This document shows positions 1 to 8,959 of a stretch of DNA of 64,000 bases, in pieces (positions within the stretch are counted from its first letter, which is position 1; each line of letters starts with the position of its first letter). The stretch covers positions 6,569,001 through 6,633,000 of the forward strand of contig NZ_CP067100.1 in the NCBI RefSeq assembly GCF_016616235.1, written 5' to 3'. The position numbers and the translations under genes were made by a program. Source of the stretch: Bradyrhizobium diazoefficiens (GTDB lineage Bacteria > Pseudomonadota > Alphaproteobacteria > Rhizobiales > Xanthobacteraceae). The notes beneath the pieces are model-generated. The model had not been told where the DNA came from, did no database searches, and saw nothing but the letters and a program-made list of their open reading frames with translations.

Positions 1-134
1 GTCTCTGACGCGTAGTCAGTCGGGGACGGAACCTGTGTTCGGAGCGCGTTGAGCGTCTGCATGCTCCTGTAGATCGCGGACAGCAGGGCGTAGGACGACA
101 CGGCGACAAGGCTTGTTGTGGCAAGCAAACTCAT
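1..134 (-). CDS. nodC: NodC chitin-oligosaccharide synthase, N-terminal part only
   Basis: NodC is the membrane N-acetylglucosaminyltransferase that builds the chitin-oligomer backbone of Nod factors. Only the first 44 codons are inside the window; the gene runs off the left edge. They read MSLLATTSLVAVSSYALL and continue into an acidic, soluble stretch, which fits the short hydrophobic N-terminal segment of rhizobial NodC. It follows nodB on the same strand with a gap of about 19 bases, the usual nodABC order, so it belongs to the operon that starts at the nod box at 1850-1896. The identification rests on the N-terminus plus the operon context. Confidence 0.85.
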   Translation of the reverse strand, partial: MSLLATTSLVAVSSYALLSAIYRSMQTLNALRTQVPSPTDYASE

Positions 135-153
135 GGGGGGACGTCTCTTTTTT

Positions 154-810
154 TCAATGGGATTGAGGAAGTGAGCAGATGGCGAACCCTTGCTCGCCCA
201 ATGCCGGAATCAGCCGGGAAAGCGCCTCGACGGTCTGATCGCGACCGCAATCGACGGCTTGCTCGCGCTCGCCGGGAGGACATCCGTCGTGCAAGAGCAC
301 AACAGCACCAGGCCGGACCGACGTCAGCACTGCGTCAACGATCGCCGGAACACCGGGACGAGACCAGTCTCTCGGGTCTACTGACCAGTGCAAGGGGATC
401 AGTCCGGCTTTGGTTGATATCGCGCGTACTTGGTCAGTCCAGATGCCATACGGAGCACGTATGTGCCGCAGTGGCGCCTCGGGACAAACTGCCCTGATGA
501 CGTCGCTTGCCGACTGAATCTCATGTTCCACCTCAGCTGGTTCGCACCTGGAGAGATCGGGATGGGTCATCGTGTGGTTTCCGACTTCATGCCCTTCTGC
601 GATTATTCGTTGGATCAGCTTCGGGTAAGCTGCCGCGCACGCCCCGATCACGAAGAACGTCGCCGGCACTCCGTGCCCCGCGAGAACGTCAAGGATGGAA
701 GCCGTCCAGCGTGGATCAGGACCGTCGTCAAAGGTCAGGTAAACGTTACGATCTCCGGTGGCGCACACGTGCTCGCTTCGCGCTTCCGACAAGCCGCCGA
801 GAGCGGTCAC
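154..810 (-). CDS. nodB: NodB chitooligosaccharide deacetylase
   Basis: NodB removes the acetyl group from the non-reducing end of the chitin oligomer made by NodC, opening the site that NodA acylates. The 218-residue protein is a NodB-type polysaccharide deacetylase. TFDDGPDP at residues 26-33 carries the catalytic and metal-binding aspartates (D28, D29), and the metal-binding histidines lie in GNHTMTH (H79, H83). A later RAPYG motif and a C-terminal VVLLHDG motif are also present. Length is normal for the family. Its ATG overlaps the nodA stop (ATGA), indicating translational coupling. No substitutions in the visible catalytic motifs. Confidence 0.97.
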   Translation of the reverse strand: MTALGGLSEARSEHVCATGDRNVYLTFDDGPDPRWTASILDVLAGHGVPATFFVIGACAAAYPKLIQRIIAEGHEVGNHTMTHPDLSRCEPAEVEHEIQSASDVIRAVCPEAPLRHIRAPYGIWTDQVRAISTKAGLIPLHWSVDPRDWSRPGVPAIVDAVLTSVRPGAVVLLHDGCPPGEREQAVDCGRDQTVEALSRLIPALGEQGFAICSLPQSH

Positions 811-1442
811 AGCTCTGGCCCGTTCCGATCAATCATGGTCCCGGCCGGCCATTCGCTTATCGGACGTCCGATTGGGAAGACCAGAACCACCAAATCGTGG
901 TCGGTACGGGTCGGCGGCAGGTCCAGATAAATATCCGGCCGAGTTGAGCGCACGCTCACTCCCGGCAAAATCGTTGCGAGACCCTGACGGCCGACCAGCT
1001 TGGTCACATGCTTCTGTAGTGCCGGCCGTACAGCGCCAAAGCCAAACGGAACACCGAGCTGCTGCAGCAGCGGATACATCACCCGCATCGAGTGCGTGAT
1101 CCCTAGCCCCTCCAGATCCGGACGTACGCCATACAATCCCAGCTCGGCCACGAGCAGGTCGACCTCTCCGACTTTGATGAAGCGGCGCAGTGCGCTGATG
1201 TGAGCGGCTATGCCATGTGCATCATAGCCGATGACACGAAGCTCAGGCCTCGCGCCGGCCCAGCTTCGTCCCCCTTCGAACGGCTTTGCGTTGAATTCAC
1301 CGGTCGGCCCGTATGTCTTGCGAAAGAACTCGGACAGTTCGATGTGTTCGGCAAGCTCCAACTCGTTTTCCCAGCACACCCTCCACCGCACTTTGGAGTG
1401 CGTGGAGAACACTCCTGTATCGTTGGATATAGCAATGTTCAT
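807..1442 (-). CDS. nodA: NodA Nod-factor N-acyltransferase
   Basis: NodA attaches the fatty acyl chain to the free amino group exposed by NodB and is cytosolic. I chose the ATG at 1442 ([10 protein letters not shown]), giving 211 residues, because rhizobial NodA proteins start with MNIA-like sequences and are about 200 residues. A reading frame opens 16 codons further upstream but that extension is not family-like. A GGGGA Shine-Dalgarno-like stretch precedes the ATG. The body contains the conserved [10 protein letters not shown], the tract around [11 protein letters not shown], and [15 protein letters not shown]. It is cotranscribed with nodB (4-base overlap) and follows nodY by about 75 bases. 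Confidence 0.96.
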   Translation of the reverse strand: MNIAISNDTGVFSTHSKVRWRVCWENELELAEHIELSEFFRKTYGPTGEFNAKPFEGGRSWAGARPELRVIGYDAHGIAAHISALRRFIKVGEVDLLVAELGLYGVRPDLEGLGITHSMRVMYPLLQQLGVPFGFGAVRPALQKHVTKLVGRQGLATILPGVSVRSTRPDIYLDLPPTRTDHDLVVLVFPIGRPISEWPAGTMIDRNGPEL

Positions 1443-1518
1443 TGTGGTCCCCGTGGTGACGTTCGAGATCTGATCTGGCATTTTATGCACGCGAGTTTTT
1501 CATTCTCACCCGGCGCAG

Positions 1519-1800
1519 TCATGAGCCAACGTGACACGTCGGCGCGCCTTGCCCAGTGCCCGGAGCCGCGTTCACGATGGAGAGAACATTGAGGAGCGGC
1601 GCCGTCCGCATGAGATCGCGCAGATGTTCCAGCAGCGCTTTGGGCAGATCGCCTTCGATCCGCTTGGACGCGTCGCCAGCACGCTTGCCAACCGTACGCG
1701 AACCGAGCAATGGCGGGGTCGCGATGGACATGCGCCGCGGTGGATGCTTAGAGGACGCTAGAAGATCCCTCACGGGGCTGGGGCAACGATCAATAATCAT
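1519..1800 (-). CDS. nodY: NodY-like protein of the nodYABC operon
   Basis: This 93-residue basic protein sits between the nod box and nodA, exactly where Bradyrhizobium carries nodY, a gene of unknown biochemical role that is dispensable for nodulation in the strains tested. The sequence (MIIDRCPSPVRDLL, then PPRRMSIATPPLLGSRTVG) agrees with what I remember of bradyrhizobial NodY. The reading frame extends upstream to 1977, but that would run through the nod box, so translation from 1800, about 50 bases downstream of the box, is more sensible. The product may be shorter than typical NodY. Identification rests mainly on position and partial recall of the family. Confidence 0.65.
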   Translation of the reverse strand: MIIDRCPSPVRDLLASSKHPPRRMSIATPPLLGSRTVGKRAGDASKRIEGDLPKALLEHLRDLMRTAPLLNVLSIVNAAPGTGQGAPTCHVGS

Positions 1801-1849
1801 TGTGGTACGCCTGACTCCGATCCGCGATTTTGATATCTCGCACTGCATC

Positions 1850-1896
1850 AATCGGTAAAATCGATTGTTTCTATGGTAGACATCCACGGATTGGAT
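1850..1896 (-). promoter_or_regulatory. nod box of the nodYABC operon
   Basis: Read on the minus strand, this 47-base element starts ATCCAATCCGTGGATG and ends AAACAATCGATTTTACCGAT plus T, matching the NodD-binding nod box (the ATC...GAT half sites and the conserved AAACAATCGATTTTACC segment). It is oriented toward nodY-nodA and its upstream edge lies only 10 bases from the ATG of the divergent nodD, so NodD bound here would control both directions. A second copy precedes ttsI at 33239-33284. Confidence 0.93.
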
Positions 1897-1906
1897 ACTT
1901 CCCGCC

Positions 1907-2861
1907 ATGCGTTTCAAAGGGCTCGATCTGAACCTTCTCGTGGCGCTCGACGCTCTGATGACGGAGCGCAACCTCACCGCGGCTGCGCAGAATCAATCTG
2001 AGCCAGCCGGCCATGAGCGCGGCGGTTGGCCGTTTGCGATTCTACTTTCGCGACGAACTATTTGCGATGAGGGGCCGAGAACTCGTGCCGACCCCACGCG
2101 CGGAAGCACTCGCTGGCCCAATTCGCGAAGCCCTGCTGCACATCCAGCTCTCCATTATTTCGCGGGATGCGTTCAACCCAGCTTTATCGGATCGCCGGTT
2201 CAGGATCGGCGTTTCAGACTTCGTCATGATCGTGTTTTTTCAGGCGATCGTGGAGAGGCTCGCACGAGAGGCTCCGGGCGTCGCGTTGGACTTTCTGCCC
2301 CTCGCCGACGACCCCGATGAGCTTCTCCAGCGCGGTGAGATCGACTTCCTTGTCTTGCCGGAAATGTACATGTCGCGCTCCCATCCAAGAGCGGCGCTGT
2401 TCGAGGAGAAACTCGTATGCGTGGGGTGCCGGACCAACAAGCAGCTCTCACGCAAGCTGACGTTCGAGAAATACATGTCGATGGGACACGTAGCAGCCAA
2501 ATTCGGGCGCACGCGGAGGCCTCCGATCGAGGAATGGTTCTTGATTGAGCACGGTTTCAAGCGACGCCTCGAGGTTGTCGTGCAGAGCTTCAGCATGATT
2601 CCGCCCATGCTCTTGGGCACTGGTCGGATAGGCACGATGCCCTCGTTGCTGGCCAGGCATTTCGGAAAGACGACTCCCCTGCGGATCGTCGATCTTCCAC
2701 TGCCAGTCCCGTCTTTCACCGAGGCGGTCCAATGGCCGGCCCTTCGCAACACCGATCCGGCAAGCATCTGGATGCGGACCCTATTGTTGGAGCAGGCCTC
2801 GCGCATGCCTTTGGCGCGCGCCGCCGCATCAACTCGCAAGGCCTTTTCGTCCTTCAAGTGA
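1907..2861 (+). pseudogene. nodD: NodD LysR-type regulator, frameshifted
   Basis: NodD is the flavonoid-responsive LysR activator of nod boxes. The frame begins with the canonical N-terminus MRFKGLDLNLLVALDAL and keeps the helix-turn-helix up to LTAAA, then loses frame near 1990. The rest of the protein, from [12 protein letters not shown] at 2013 to the stop at 2861, is in a frame displaced by one base and looks intact (effector-binding domain with the [11 protein letters not shown] region). A net loss of two bases, probably a GC from GCGCGC, explains it: restoring them gives a continuous [18 protein letters not shown]. As written the gene encodes only a short N-terminal peptide plus an out-of-frame tail. 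It is either a true pseudogene or a sequencing error. Confidence 0.9.
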
Positions 2862-3870
2862 ATAGACCACTGTTGCACAATTCAGATGTGAACTGAAAGC
2901 AACCTACTAGTGAATGGCGGCAGAAGAAGCAAAATGTTCTTTTGTTGCATCTTCGCGTTCAACTGTTCTGACCCCGCCATCAGAGCCGGCGCATGACGCC
3001 GAGCCAATAGCGAAGGGCTGAGCAGATGCAGCACACTCGGGCCGCTGATGTCGCCAAGTGTGTTGCGTCAACCTCACTCTGTCGCCGCGAAAATTTGACG
3101 ACGCATCACTTTGGTGGTAGCCGCGCACTCCCGTCGTTTTCATCGACATGCGATGTGTCGCTTGCGATCGTCCTAGTAATGGAGCCAACATGTCTTTGGT
3201 CTCTGGCCGTCCTGATCGATGTCGATCGAAGACGAAATCGCGAATCAGTTGGCGCGATTGGCAAGGCGCAATGTGCGGCTGCTGCACATGTCGAACACGC
3301 CAAGGGATGCACGGACGTGCAAGTTGATCCCGTTCCAGACCATGCAGAAACCGCCTCGCGCCTGCGCGAGCAGGTGTCCGCCCTGAACTCACCACCGCGC
3401 AGATCTCAGCCGGTCGTCTGGCTCGCGTATCCGCACGAACACGGGAATGATAGTTCGACAGTCCTTGGCCGCCAGCGCAAAAGAACGGTGGCCTCTCAAT
3501 GACGCACCGCAAGTAAGCCGCTCTCCTCGGCCGTTCTCAGTTGCGATCGCCGCGCCATCTCTATTCCTGCCGTATCTCCGCCCATCCCTCGCGGTGATCG
3601 TTCAGGCGCCGCGATGCTCTGACTCGAACAGTTCGCCGTCAGTTTCGCGCACCAGTCCGCTGTGATTTCGCAGAGCATTCGATTGTCGAGATTCGCTTGG
3701 CATCGGCTGCCTGGCTTTCAGGCAAGGCAACGTCGGTCGCTGTTGCACAACCGCGTCACTTGAGCGCTTATCGCTGCTTCCTCGATGAACGTTGCCGATC
3801 CGTCGTCTTTTCGCCCAACGGCGCAGTCAAGCGCCTCGGCCACCTAACACGATCACAAACACGGAGCCGA
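2862..3870. other. gene-poor stretch, no supported feature
   Basis: About 1 kb downstream of nodD. Several overlapping frames of 60-200 codons are open on both strands, but their translations are arginine- and serine-rich, none has a convincing ribosome site, and none resembles a known family. I saw no nod box, tts box, hairpin terminator or MerR-type promoter here. Confidence 0.5.
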
Positions 3871-4149
3871 ATGTTGGTGGAGTCTAGTGGTGTCTACGAT
3901 CCGGAAGATCTCACGGTCCTCGGCGCGATATTTGATAAAGTCATCGCGTCGCTGCCGGAATGCATGCGAACGCCTGACAACCGGATCACAATCGCCAAAC
4001 TTGTTCTGGAGCGTACAGCAGCAAGCCAGTCCGGCTTGGCGTCCCTTATGCTCTTGCTCGACGCCCTTCCATCCGCCCACTCGGTTGAGCGGCGACCGGA
4101 GGAGAGTCCGCTTGCTTGCGCCAGAAGAGACGACTGTTCAACCAGCTGA
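3871..4149 (+). CDS. small conserved-looking hypothetical protein
   Basis: A 92-residue protein read from the ATG at 3871 (MLVESSGVYDPEDL). It resembles small Bradyrhizobium proteins of unknown function with the pattern YDPEDL...LGAIFDKVIASLP...RTPDNR. Composition is balanced and globular, with predicted amphipathic helices and no signal peptide or membrane segment. The frame is open further upstream to 3697, but that part is low-complexity and unlike the rest. It lies just before the promoter of the merR gene (4160-4190) and is therefore not in that transcription unit. No function can be assigned. Confidence 0.55.
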   Translation: MLVESSGVYDPEDLTVLGAIFDKVIASLPECMRTPDNRITIAKLVLERTAASQSGLASLMLLLDALPSAHSVERRPEESPLACARRDDCSTS

Positions 4150-4159
4150 TTCAAGTAGC

Positions 4160-4190
4160 TTGATTCTCACGTGACGTCAGGTTGTAGGCT
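4160..4190 (+). promoter_or_regulatory. MerR-type promoter in front of merR (autoregulation)
   Basis: -35 TTGATT (4160-4165), a 19-nt spacer (4166-4184) with the core CACGTGACGTCAGGTTG, then -10 TAGGCT (4185-4190). An over-long 19-nt spacer carrying a dyad is the hallmark of promoters switched by MerR-family proteins, which untwist the DNA to realign the two hexamers. The merR start codon lies 5 to 14 bases after the -10, so the message would be nearly leaderless. It is one of the family of related sites described in the findings. Confidence 0.75.
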
Positions 4191-4204
4191 TCCAATTGAA
4201 CATC

Positions 4205-4915
4205 ATGATCAAAGCTACACCACGACGGCGTCGATGGCGCATTGGAGAACTTGCGGAGGCGACCGGGGTCACGGTACGCACGCTGCATCACTACGAGCAC
4301 ACGGGTCTGCTCAGTGCGTCCGAACGTACGGACGGCGGTCATCGAATGTACGAACGTGAAAGCATTCAGCGGGTGTCGCAGATTCGTGCGCTGCGCGAGC
4401 TCGGCTTTTCACTGAACGATATTCGCACCGCAATGGGGGGTAAGACTTCACTTACTGACCTCTTGCGCAAGCATCTGGAGCAAATTGAACTTCAGGTCGC
4501 GCGCACAACTCAGTTGCGGGATCGTTTGCGCAACATGACGACGGGCTCTGAGACGCAAGTCAGCGTGCATGAGCTTCCTGCTGCTCTGAATGCGGCCTCG
4601 CGCGCTGACGCACGCCCCCAGCCTCCGCCATGCACGTGCGCGGTCGGCGTTGAGCGAGAAGAGCGCTGGCGAAAGATCCGCGATGAATTACGCGACTGTG
4701 TCGATCGCGGCGAGCACCCTTGTAGCGAGCGGGCCGCTGCCGTGGCACTCAAGGCGCGCGCGCTCATCACAGAGATTGCGGGGCCTGACCCGGCTGCCTC
4801 AACCATGCTGAAAGTCCTTGCGCGACTGAGCACGCCACGCAACCTGGCCGGCTGGAACCACAGCTTGATGCAGTACCTTGATCTCGCAATGGCCGCACTG
4901 CAGGACAGGCAGTAG
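4205..4915 (+). CDS. MerR-family regulator with TipAS-like C-terminal domain
   Basis: A 236-residue regulator. Residues about 10-80 form the MerR winged helix (IGELAEATGVTVRTLHHYE, then the wing TDGGHRMYER), followed by the coiled-coil dimerisation helix. The C-terminal 90 residues (ERWRKIRDELRDCVDRGE to MQYLDLAMAALQD) look like the all-helical ligand pocket of TipA/Mta-type multidrug sensors rather than a metal-binding loop, although a CTC tripeptide precedes it. A TTG at 4196 is an alternative start; I prefer the ATG at 4205. The gene sits directly under its own MerR-type promoter, and similar promoters recur across the window, so it is the natural candidate regulator of all of them. The ligand is unknown. 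Confidence 0.88.
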   Translation: MIKATPRRRRWRIGELAEATGVTVRTLHHYEHTGLLSASERTDGGHRMYERESIQRVSQIRALRELGFSLNDIRTAMGGKTSLTDLLRKHLEQIELQVARTTQLRDRLRNMTTGSETQVSVHELPAALNAASRADARPQPPPCTCAVGVEREERWRKIRDELRDCVDRGEHPCSERAAAVALKARALITEIAGPDPAASTMLKVLARLSTPRNLAGWNHSLMQYLDLAMAALQDRQ

Positions 4916-5500
4916 CGCGGCCGCCGATCCAGTCGCGTCCTTCATTTGAAGGATTGGCGACCGCAGGCCTTGAATGCTGCGTTTCCGGCTCAGGGCTCTT
5001 TTATGCCTTTCTATCATCCTTCCGCTGTCGCTCCCTTCACGAGAACCACTCACGATCATTCGAGATGCGTGTCTCGAATGGGCTTGAATCGGACGTAACG
5101 TCAGATTGTAAGATTGACTCTGCTGGCGCGGGGACGCTCTCAAGAGCATGGGTTGCCCTTGGCCCCGCACGCCTGTTTTTCCACGGTGCGCATTCTCGAC
5201 GTTCGCAAGGCAATGAAGGATCGTTATGGGGCTACCAGAGTCTGATCAGCGCGGATTGCTTTGCGCCGACCGCGAGTGTGGTCCGAGCCGGCTTTCCTAT
5301 GACCCTGCCCGAGCGCCGGTCGAAAGAAAGGATCCTTGGGGCATCGTTCGCCAATCTTTCACTCACCGCGGCACGCGCGCGAGCACCTGGCGGAGACCGG
5401 CTCCCAGCAAGAGCTTCCGTCCACGGCTGTCGTTGTGCGCGCCTCAGCAAAAGTAAATAAGTCCAGGTAAACAAACTCAAGCCCATATGGGGAGCTCATC
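4916..5500. other. intergenic region with a MerR-type promoter
   Basis: About 580 bases between merR and the binding-protein gene. The clear feature is the MerR-type promoter at 5084-5114. Short frames follow it (for example 5226-5456, 76 codons) but their translations are arginine/proline-rich and not convincing, so the segment after 5115 may be a long untranslated leader of the gene at 5501. Confidence 0.5.
5084..5114 (+). promoter_or_regulatory. MerR-type promoter upstream of the binding-protein gene
   Basis: -35 TTGAAT (5084-5089), a 19-nt spacer with the core GGACGTAACGTCAGATTG, and -10 TAAGAT (5109-5114). Same architecture as the merR promoter. The nearest recognisable gene downstream is the solute-binding protein at 5501, so the leader would be about 380 bases long. 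Confidence 0.72.
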
Positions 5501-6604
5501 ATGTCAATCCATCGCGCCATTTCTGTCGCAGCGATTCAACTCCTTGCTTTGATGTCCGCTGCATCTGCGGCCGACATCAATATTGCTGTCGCAGGGCCGA
5601 TGACTGGAAGCAATGCTGCGCTGGGAGCGCAGATGCGAGACGGAGCTGCTGCCGCGGTCGATGATTTGAATGCGTCAGGCCTCCTTCCAGGAACGAAGGT
5701 CGTGTTGAGCGTCGCCGACGACGCATGCGATCCCAAGCAGGCGGTCGTCGTCGCCAATCGGCTTGCATCAGATCAGGTCAAGTTGGTCGTTGGCCACTTT
5801 TGTTCTTCCTCGTCGATACCGGCGTCCAATGTTTACGACGAGGCGCAACTTGTTCAGATATCGCCGGGATCTACCAATCCCGCGCTCACAGAGCGTGGCA
5901 TAAAATCCGTATTTCGTATCTGCGGTCGCGACGACCAGCAAGGCGTCGTGGCGGCCGAATATATCCGCCGGCACTTCCCCACCACCAAGATTGCCGTACT
6001 CGACGACAAGAGCACCGCTGGCAAAGGCATTGCCGATGTCGTCTCGAATCATCTTCGGGAGCTCGGGATGTCGGATGTGAAGCGACAAAGTTATGTGGCC
6101 GGGGAGAAGGACTACACGGCCCTGGTTTCGAGGATGAAGGCGGACGGAATCAAGCTTGCTTACATCGGTGGCTATTACAATGAGATCGGGCTGATCGTGC
6201 GTCAGGCCTCAGACGCAGGTGCAGGTATGACCGTGATGGCCAATGATCCTCTGATGACCCACGATTTTTCGATGATCGCGGGCAAAGCCGGAAACGGTAC
6301 ACTGTTCACCTTTATGACGGATCCCACCAAGAATGCTGACGCGGCGAGCGTCGTGGCACGGCTCAAGGCCTCCAACCGATCTGCCGAAGGTTACTCGCTT
6401 TACGCCTATGCTGCTGTGCAGGCATGGGCGAAAGCCGCAAAACGCGCGGGCACTTTCGATTCTGTGAAAGTGGCAGCTACGCTGCGTTCGCAGCCAATTG
6501 ACACGGTGATCGGGGTCGTCCGATTCGACGCCAAGGGAGACAATTCGGCTCCCGGCTTCGTTGTCTACCGTTGGCAAGACAACATCGTCGAACAGGCCGA
6601 GTGA
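5501..6604 (+). CDS. periplasmic branched-chain-amino-acid-type ABC substrate-binding protein
   Basis: A 367-residue solute-binding protein of the LivK/LivJ (type I periplasmic binding fold) family, which captures amino acids or related small molecules for an ABC importer. The first 23 residues are a signal peptide ending ALMSAASA before ADINIAVAGPMTGSNAA, the typical start of the mature protein. Family motifs include DDACDPKQAVVVANRL, VGHFCSSSSIPAS and ISPGSTNPALTERG. A GGGGAG ribosome site precedes the ATG. No permease or ATPase genes are nearby, so it is an orphan binding protein that would need transporter parts from elsewhere. It may be under the MerR-type promoter at 5084. The true substrate cannot be told from sequence. 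Confidence 0.9.
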   Translation: MSIHRAISVAAIQLLALMSAASAADINIAVAGPMTGSNAALGAQMRDGAAAAVDDLNASGLLPGTKVVLSVADDACDPKQAVVVANRLASDQVKLVVGHFCSSSSIPASNVYDEAQLVQISPGSTNPALTERGIKSVFRICGRDDQQGVVAAEYIRRHFPTTKIAVLDDKSTAGKGIADVVSNHLRELGMSDVKRQSYVAGEKDYTALVSRMKADGIKLAYIGGYYNEIGLIVRQASDAGAGMTVMANDPLMTHDFSMIAGKAGNGTLFTFMTDPTKNADAASVVARLKASNRSAEGYSLYAYAAVQAWAKAAKRAGTFDSVKVAATLRSQPIDTVIGVVRFDAKGDNSAPGFVVYRWQDNIVEQAE

Positions 6605-6814
6605 ATTGATCCCCCTCATCACGGCTGGATCGGCTCGTTCAGCCGCTCGATGCAGTGATGCATCTGTCAAGGGGCACGAGCGCACTGCTCGTGATTTTCG
6701 TCCCCCGTAACCGGACTTCTTCAGAACTCTCGATAGTCGATCCAGCTGGTCAACTGGTGCGGTTTGCCGCGCTTGTTGACCTGGGCTGCACCACACCAAA
6801 ACAGAGGCTCTCCA

Positions 6815-7978
6815 ATGCGGAAGATACTTGTAGCTTGTAGCATGCTCGTTCTTGCTCAAGCTCAAGCCAATGCTCAAGATTCCCACCTGCTTGCCGCGGT
6901 GGAGCAACCTGCCGCGGCAGGTGAGGCTGATGATCAATCGGCCCAAGAGCCATTTGGAACGCCAGAGGCTCCAAGCCCAGTTCCGGCTGATACTACCGAG
7001 TTGGGGTCCATTGACGCGACCATTATGTTTCTTGCGGACGTATATGGACCCGCGCCACAAACAGCGGAGCGTCGCAGTCTTCGTTATGAACAAGCCAAGA
7101 GATACATTGACGCGCATCCGGGTACGCCTGGCGTGCTGTTCATTGAAGACGTCATCGATCATCGTGGCTCGAACGACTTGGGACCACATCACGAGCTCGA
7201 GTATCGCGAGACCCCGGCTCACTATTACGTGGGCGGCGGGACGCTAAATGACACTGTGTTCGGGTTCGTTGACGGACCGTTTCCTCCCGTGTGGACGATT
7301 GAGGCGGCACCGGTCTATTCCAGTCTTATCTATGTCGATGCACAAGGCAACGAGACGTATGTCAGCGAGAGCAAGGTCAAGCAGATGAACGATCTCGCCC
7401 CCGACCTGCTGGACGAGATGATGCGACGCCAGGATGCGGATCGACGCTATCATGCCAATCAAGGCTTTCTGGCAGATGAGATTCAGAGAGCCGCGGATAA
7501 CGGCGATAACTTCCGCCTGGCCCAACTCACCGAGCAGAAACGGCAAGCACAAGCTGCGTATTGTGCGGCGATGCAGGTGCGTCAGAAGCGGGATGCGGAG
7601 ATCGATCGGATGCATGACCTCAACTCGAAGGCGGACGCCGGTACGATCAGCGCTCCCGAGCGAGGGGAACTCGACAACTACTCCAAGCGATCTGAGTTCA
7701 TCGACTCGACTGCACTTATTTCTGACCGCGATGCCGCTGGTCCTCCGCCAATCAGCTGCCCATTGTGTCGGAGCACGAACATCGCAGTATTGCGAACTCG
7801 ACATTTTACGGGGAGATACCAGTTTACCTCTAGCGAGGACCGGTCTGTGGTCATGGCTTATCGCCACGGTGACGCGGGTCCTATTGGCCTGCTGATCGGT
7901 CTGCCGAAGGATCTGTCAGGACCGATATTCGGTAACTGGACCAATGCGGGAATGACCTTGCCGTCCCCCCAGAAGTGA
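6815..7978 (+). CDS. secreted protein of unknown function
   Basis: A 387-residue protein with a clear Sec signal peptide (MRKILVACSMLVLAQAQANA), so it is probably periplasmic. The frame is open 17 codons further upstream but the ATG at 6815 directly precedes the signal peptide. After an Ala/Pro/Glu-rich linker (residues about 25-65) comes a mixed domain (DATIMFLADVYGPAPQTAERRS), then a segment rich in charged helices (about 195-275), and a C-terminal part with a CPLC pair. I do not recognise the family. It follows the binding protein by 210 bases on the same strand; nothing in the gap looks like a strong terminator. Confidence 0.7.
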   Translation: MRKILVACSMLVLAQAQANAQDSHLLAAVEQPAAAGEADDQSAQEPFGTPEAPSPVPADTTELGSIDATIMFLADVYGPAPQTAERRSLRYEQAKRYIDAHPGTPGVLFIEDVIDHRGSNDLGPHHELEYRETPAHYYVGGGTLNDTVFGFVDGPFPPVWTIEAAPVYSSLIYVDAQGNETYVSESKVKQMNDLAPDLLDEMMRRQDADRRYHANQGFLADEIQRAADNGDNFRLAQLTEQKRQAQAAYCAAMQVRQKRDAEIDRMHDLNSKADAGTISAPERGELDNYSKRSEFIDSTALISDRDAAGPPPISCPLCRSTNIAVLRTRHFTGRYQFTSSEDRSVVMAYRHGDAGPIGLLIGLPKDLSGPIFGNWTNAGMTLPSPQK

Positions 7979-8233
7979 CAGCAGTTTGCGACGCCGCCCA
8001 GCATGGTCTGCATAGGTACGATCAGGACCGTTCCGCCGGTCCGTGCGAACCTAAGCCCGTGCTTACTGGAACGCTCGGCGCCTGGTCAGTCCTTGCTGGC
8101 GCTATCGAATCGGCGAAAGCGGTCGTCCACGAGAACCGGCTGCCACGGCTCCGTGCGGCTCGAGGCGATGTCCACGTTTGTGGTTTGCAGTTCCAGGACG
8201 GACGCCTCTCACCGAACGATTCGGTCCGGGCAT

Positions 8234-8959
8234 TCAAATGAGGTTCTGGCGAATGGCCTTTGCAATTCCGTGGGTCCGGTTTGAAGTACCGAGCTTTCGT
8301 ATCGCGTTCTTGAGATGGAAGTTGACCGTATTCTCGCTCACCTCGAGTATCTTGCCTATTTCCCAGGAGGACTTGCCCTCTCCCACCCATCGCAAGCAAT
8401 CTTTTTCCCGCTCTGACAGTGCAACTTCGCAAGTTGAGCCCCTCGCGGAGGGGCGCGAGATCTCGGCAAGGGCAATGTGGAAGTGCCAGGCTAATACGTT
8501 GAGATGACTCATCTGGCACTGCGGATCAGCATCGTCGAACGGGGATGCAAAGGATGCCAGAGCGACTTGGCCCAATGGTCCGTACAACGGCACGCTCATA
8601 CCGTGCTTCAGACCTGCCTCTTTGGCTTCTGCGAGTACGCGCTGCTCGCTGGGTTGCAATTGACATTTCTTCGCAAGTTGATCCCACAGGAACGGCCGCG
8701 AAAGCGTTGGTGCCCGTCGTACCACCGGATCGATGACACGGTACTTGCGCTCAACGTACCGGCCGCACCAATCGGGCGGGAAGGTCACCGTCACCCCCGA
8801 GGGCAGATATTCGGGTAGACCACATGCCTCCGCGAAAGTGAGGGCACCATAAGCGACTTCACTGAAGCCTTTTTCGCTCGCGCAGCTTACGAGAAGGTCG
8901 AACAGGACCTTGATGGAGTGCGTTGCCTTGGCGCATTCGATGAAATTGAAAAGATCCAT
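8234..8959 (-). CDS. LuxR-family regulator with autoinducer-binding domain (solo)
   Basis: A 241-residue regulator. Residues about 15-165 form an autoinducer-binding domain with the family pattern WCGRYVERKYRVIDPVV and SRPFLWDQL. Residues about 175-240 are a LuxR helix-turn-helix (LSEREKDCLRWVGEGKSSWE, then ISENTVNFHLKN-like VSENTVNFHLKNAIRKL). Such proteins bind acyl- or aryl-homoserine lactones and activate target promoters. A GAGAGG ribosome site precedes the ATG. No luxI-type synthase lies in the window, so it is a solo or works with a synthase elsewhere. In the ligand pocket the usual WYxxY is changed to WCGRY. Confidence 0.92.
   Translation of the reverse strand: MDLFNFIECAKATHSIKVLFDLLVSCASEKGFSEVAYGALTFAEACGLPEYLPSGVTVTFPPDWCGRYVERKYRVIDPVVRRAPTLSRPFLWDQLAKKCQLQPSEQRVLAEAKEAGLKHGMSVPLYGPLGQVALASFASPFDDADPQCQMSHLNVLAWHFHIALAEISRPSARGSTCEVALSEREKDCLRWVGEGKSSWEIGKILEVSENTVNFHLKNAIRKLGTSNRTHGIAKAIRQNLI

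Noticed and set aside
2907..3512. 201-codon minus-strand frame and overlapping 158-codon plus-strand frame
   Set aside because: Mutually overlapping, low-complexity basic translations without start signals or family resemblance.
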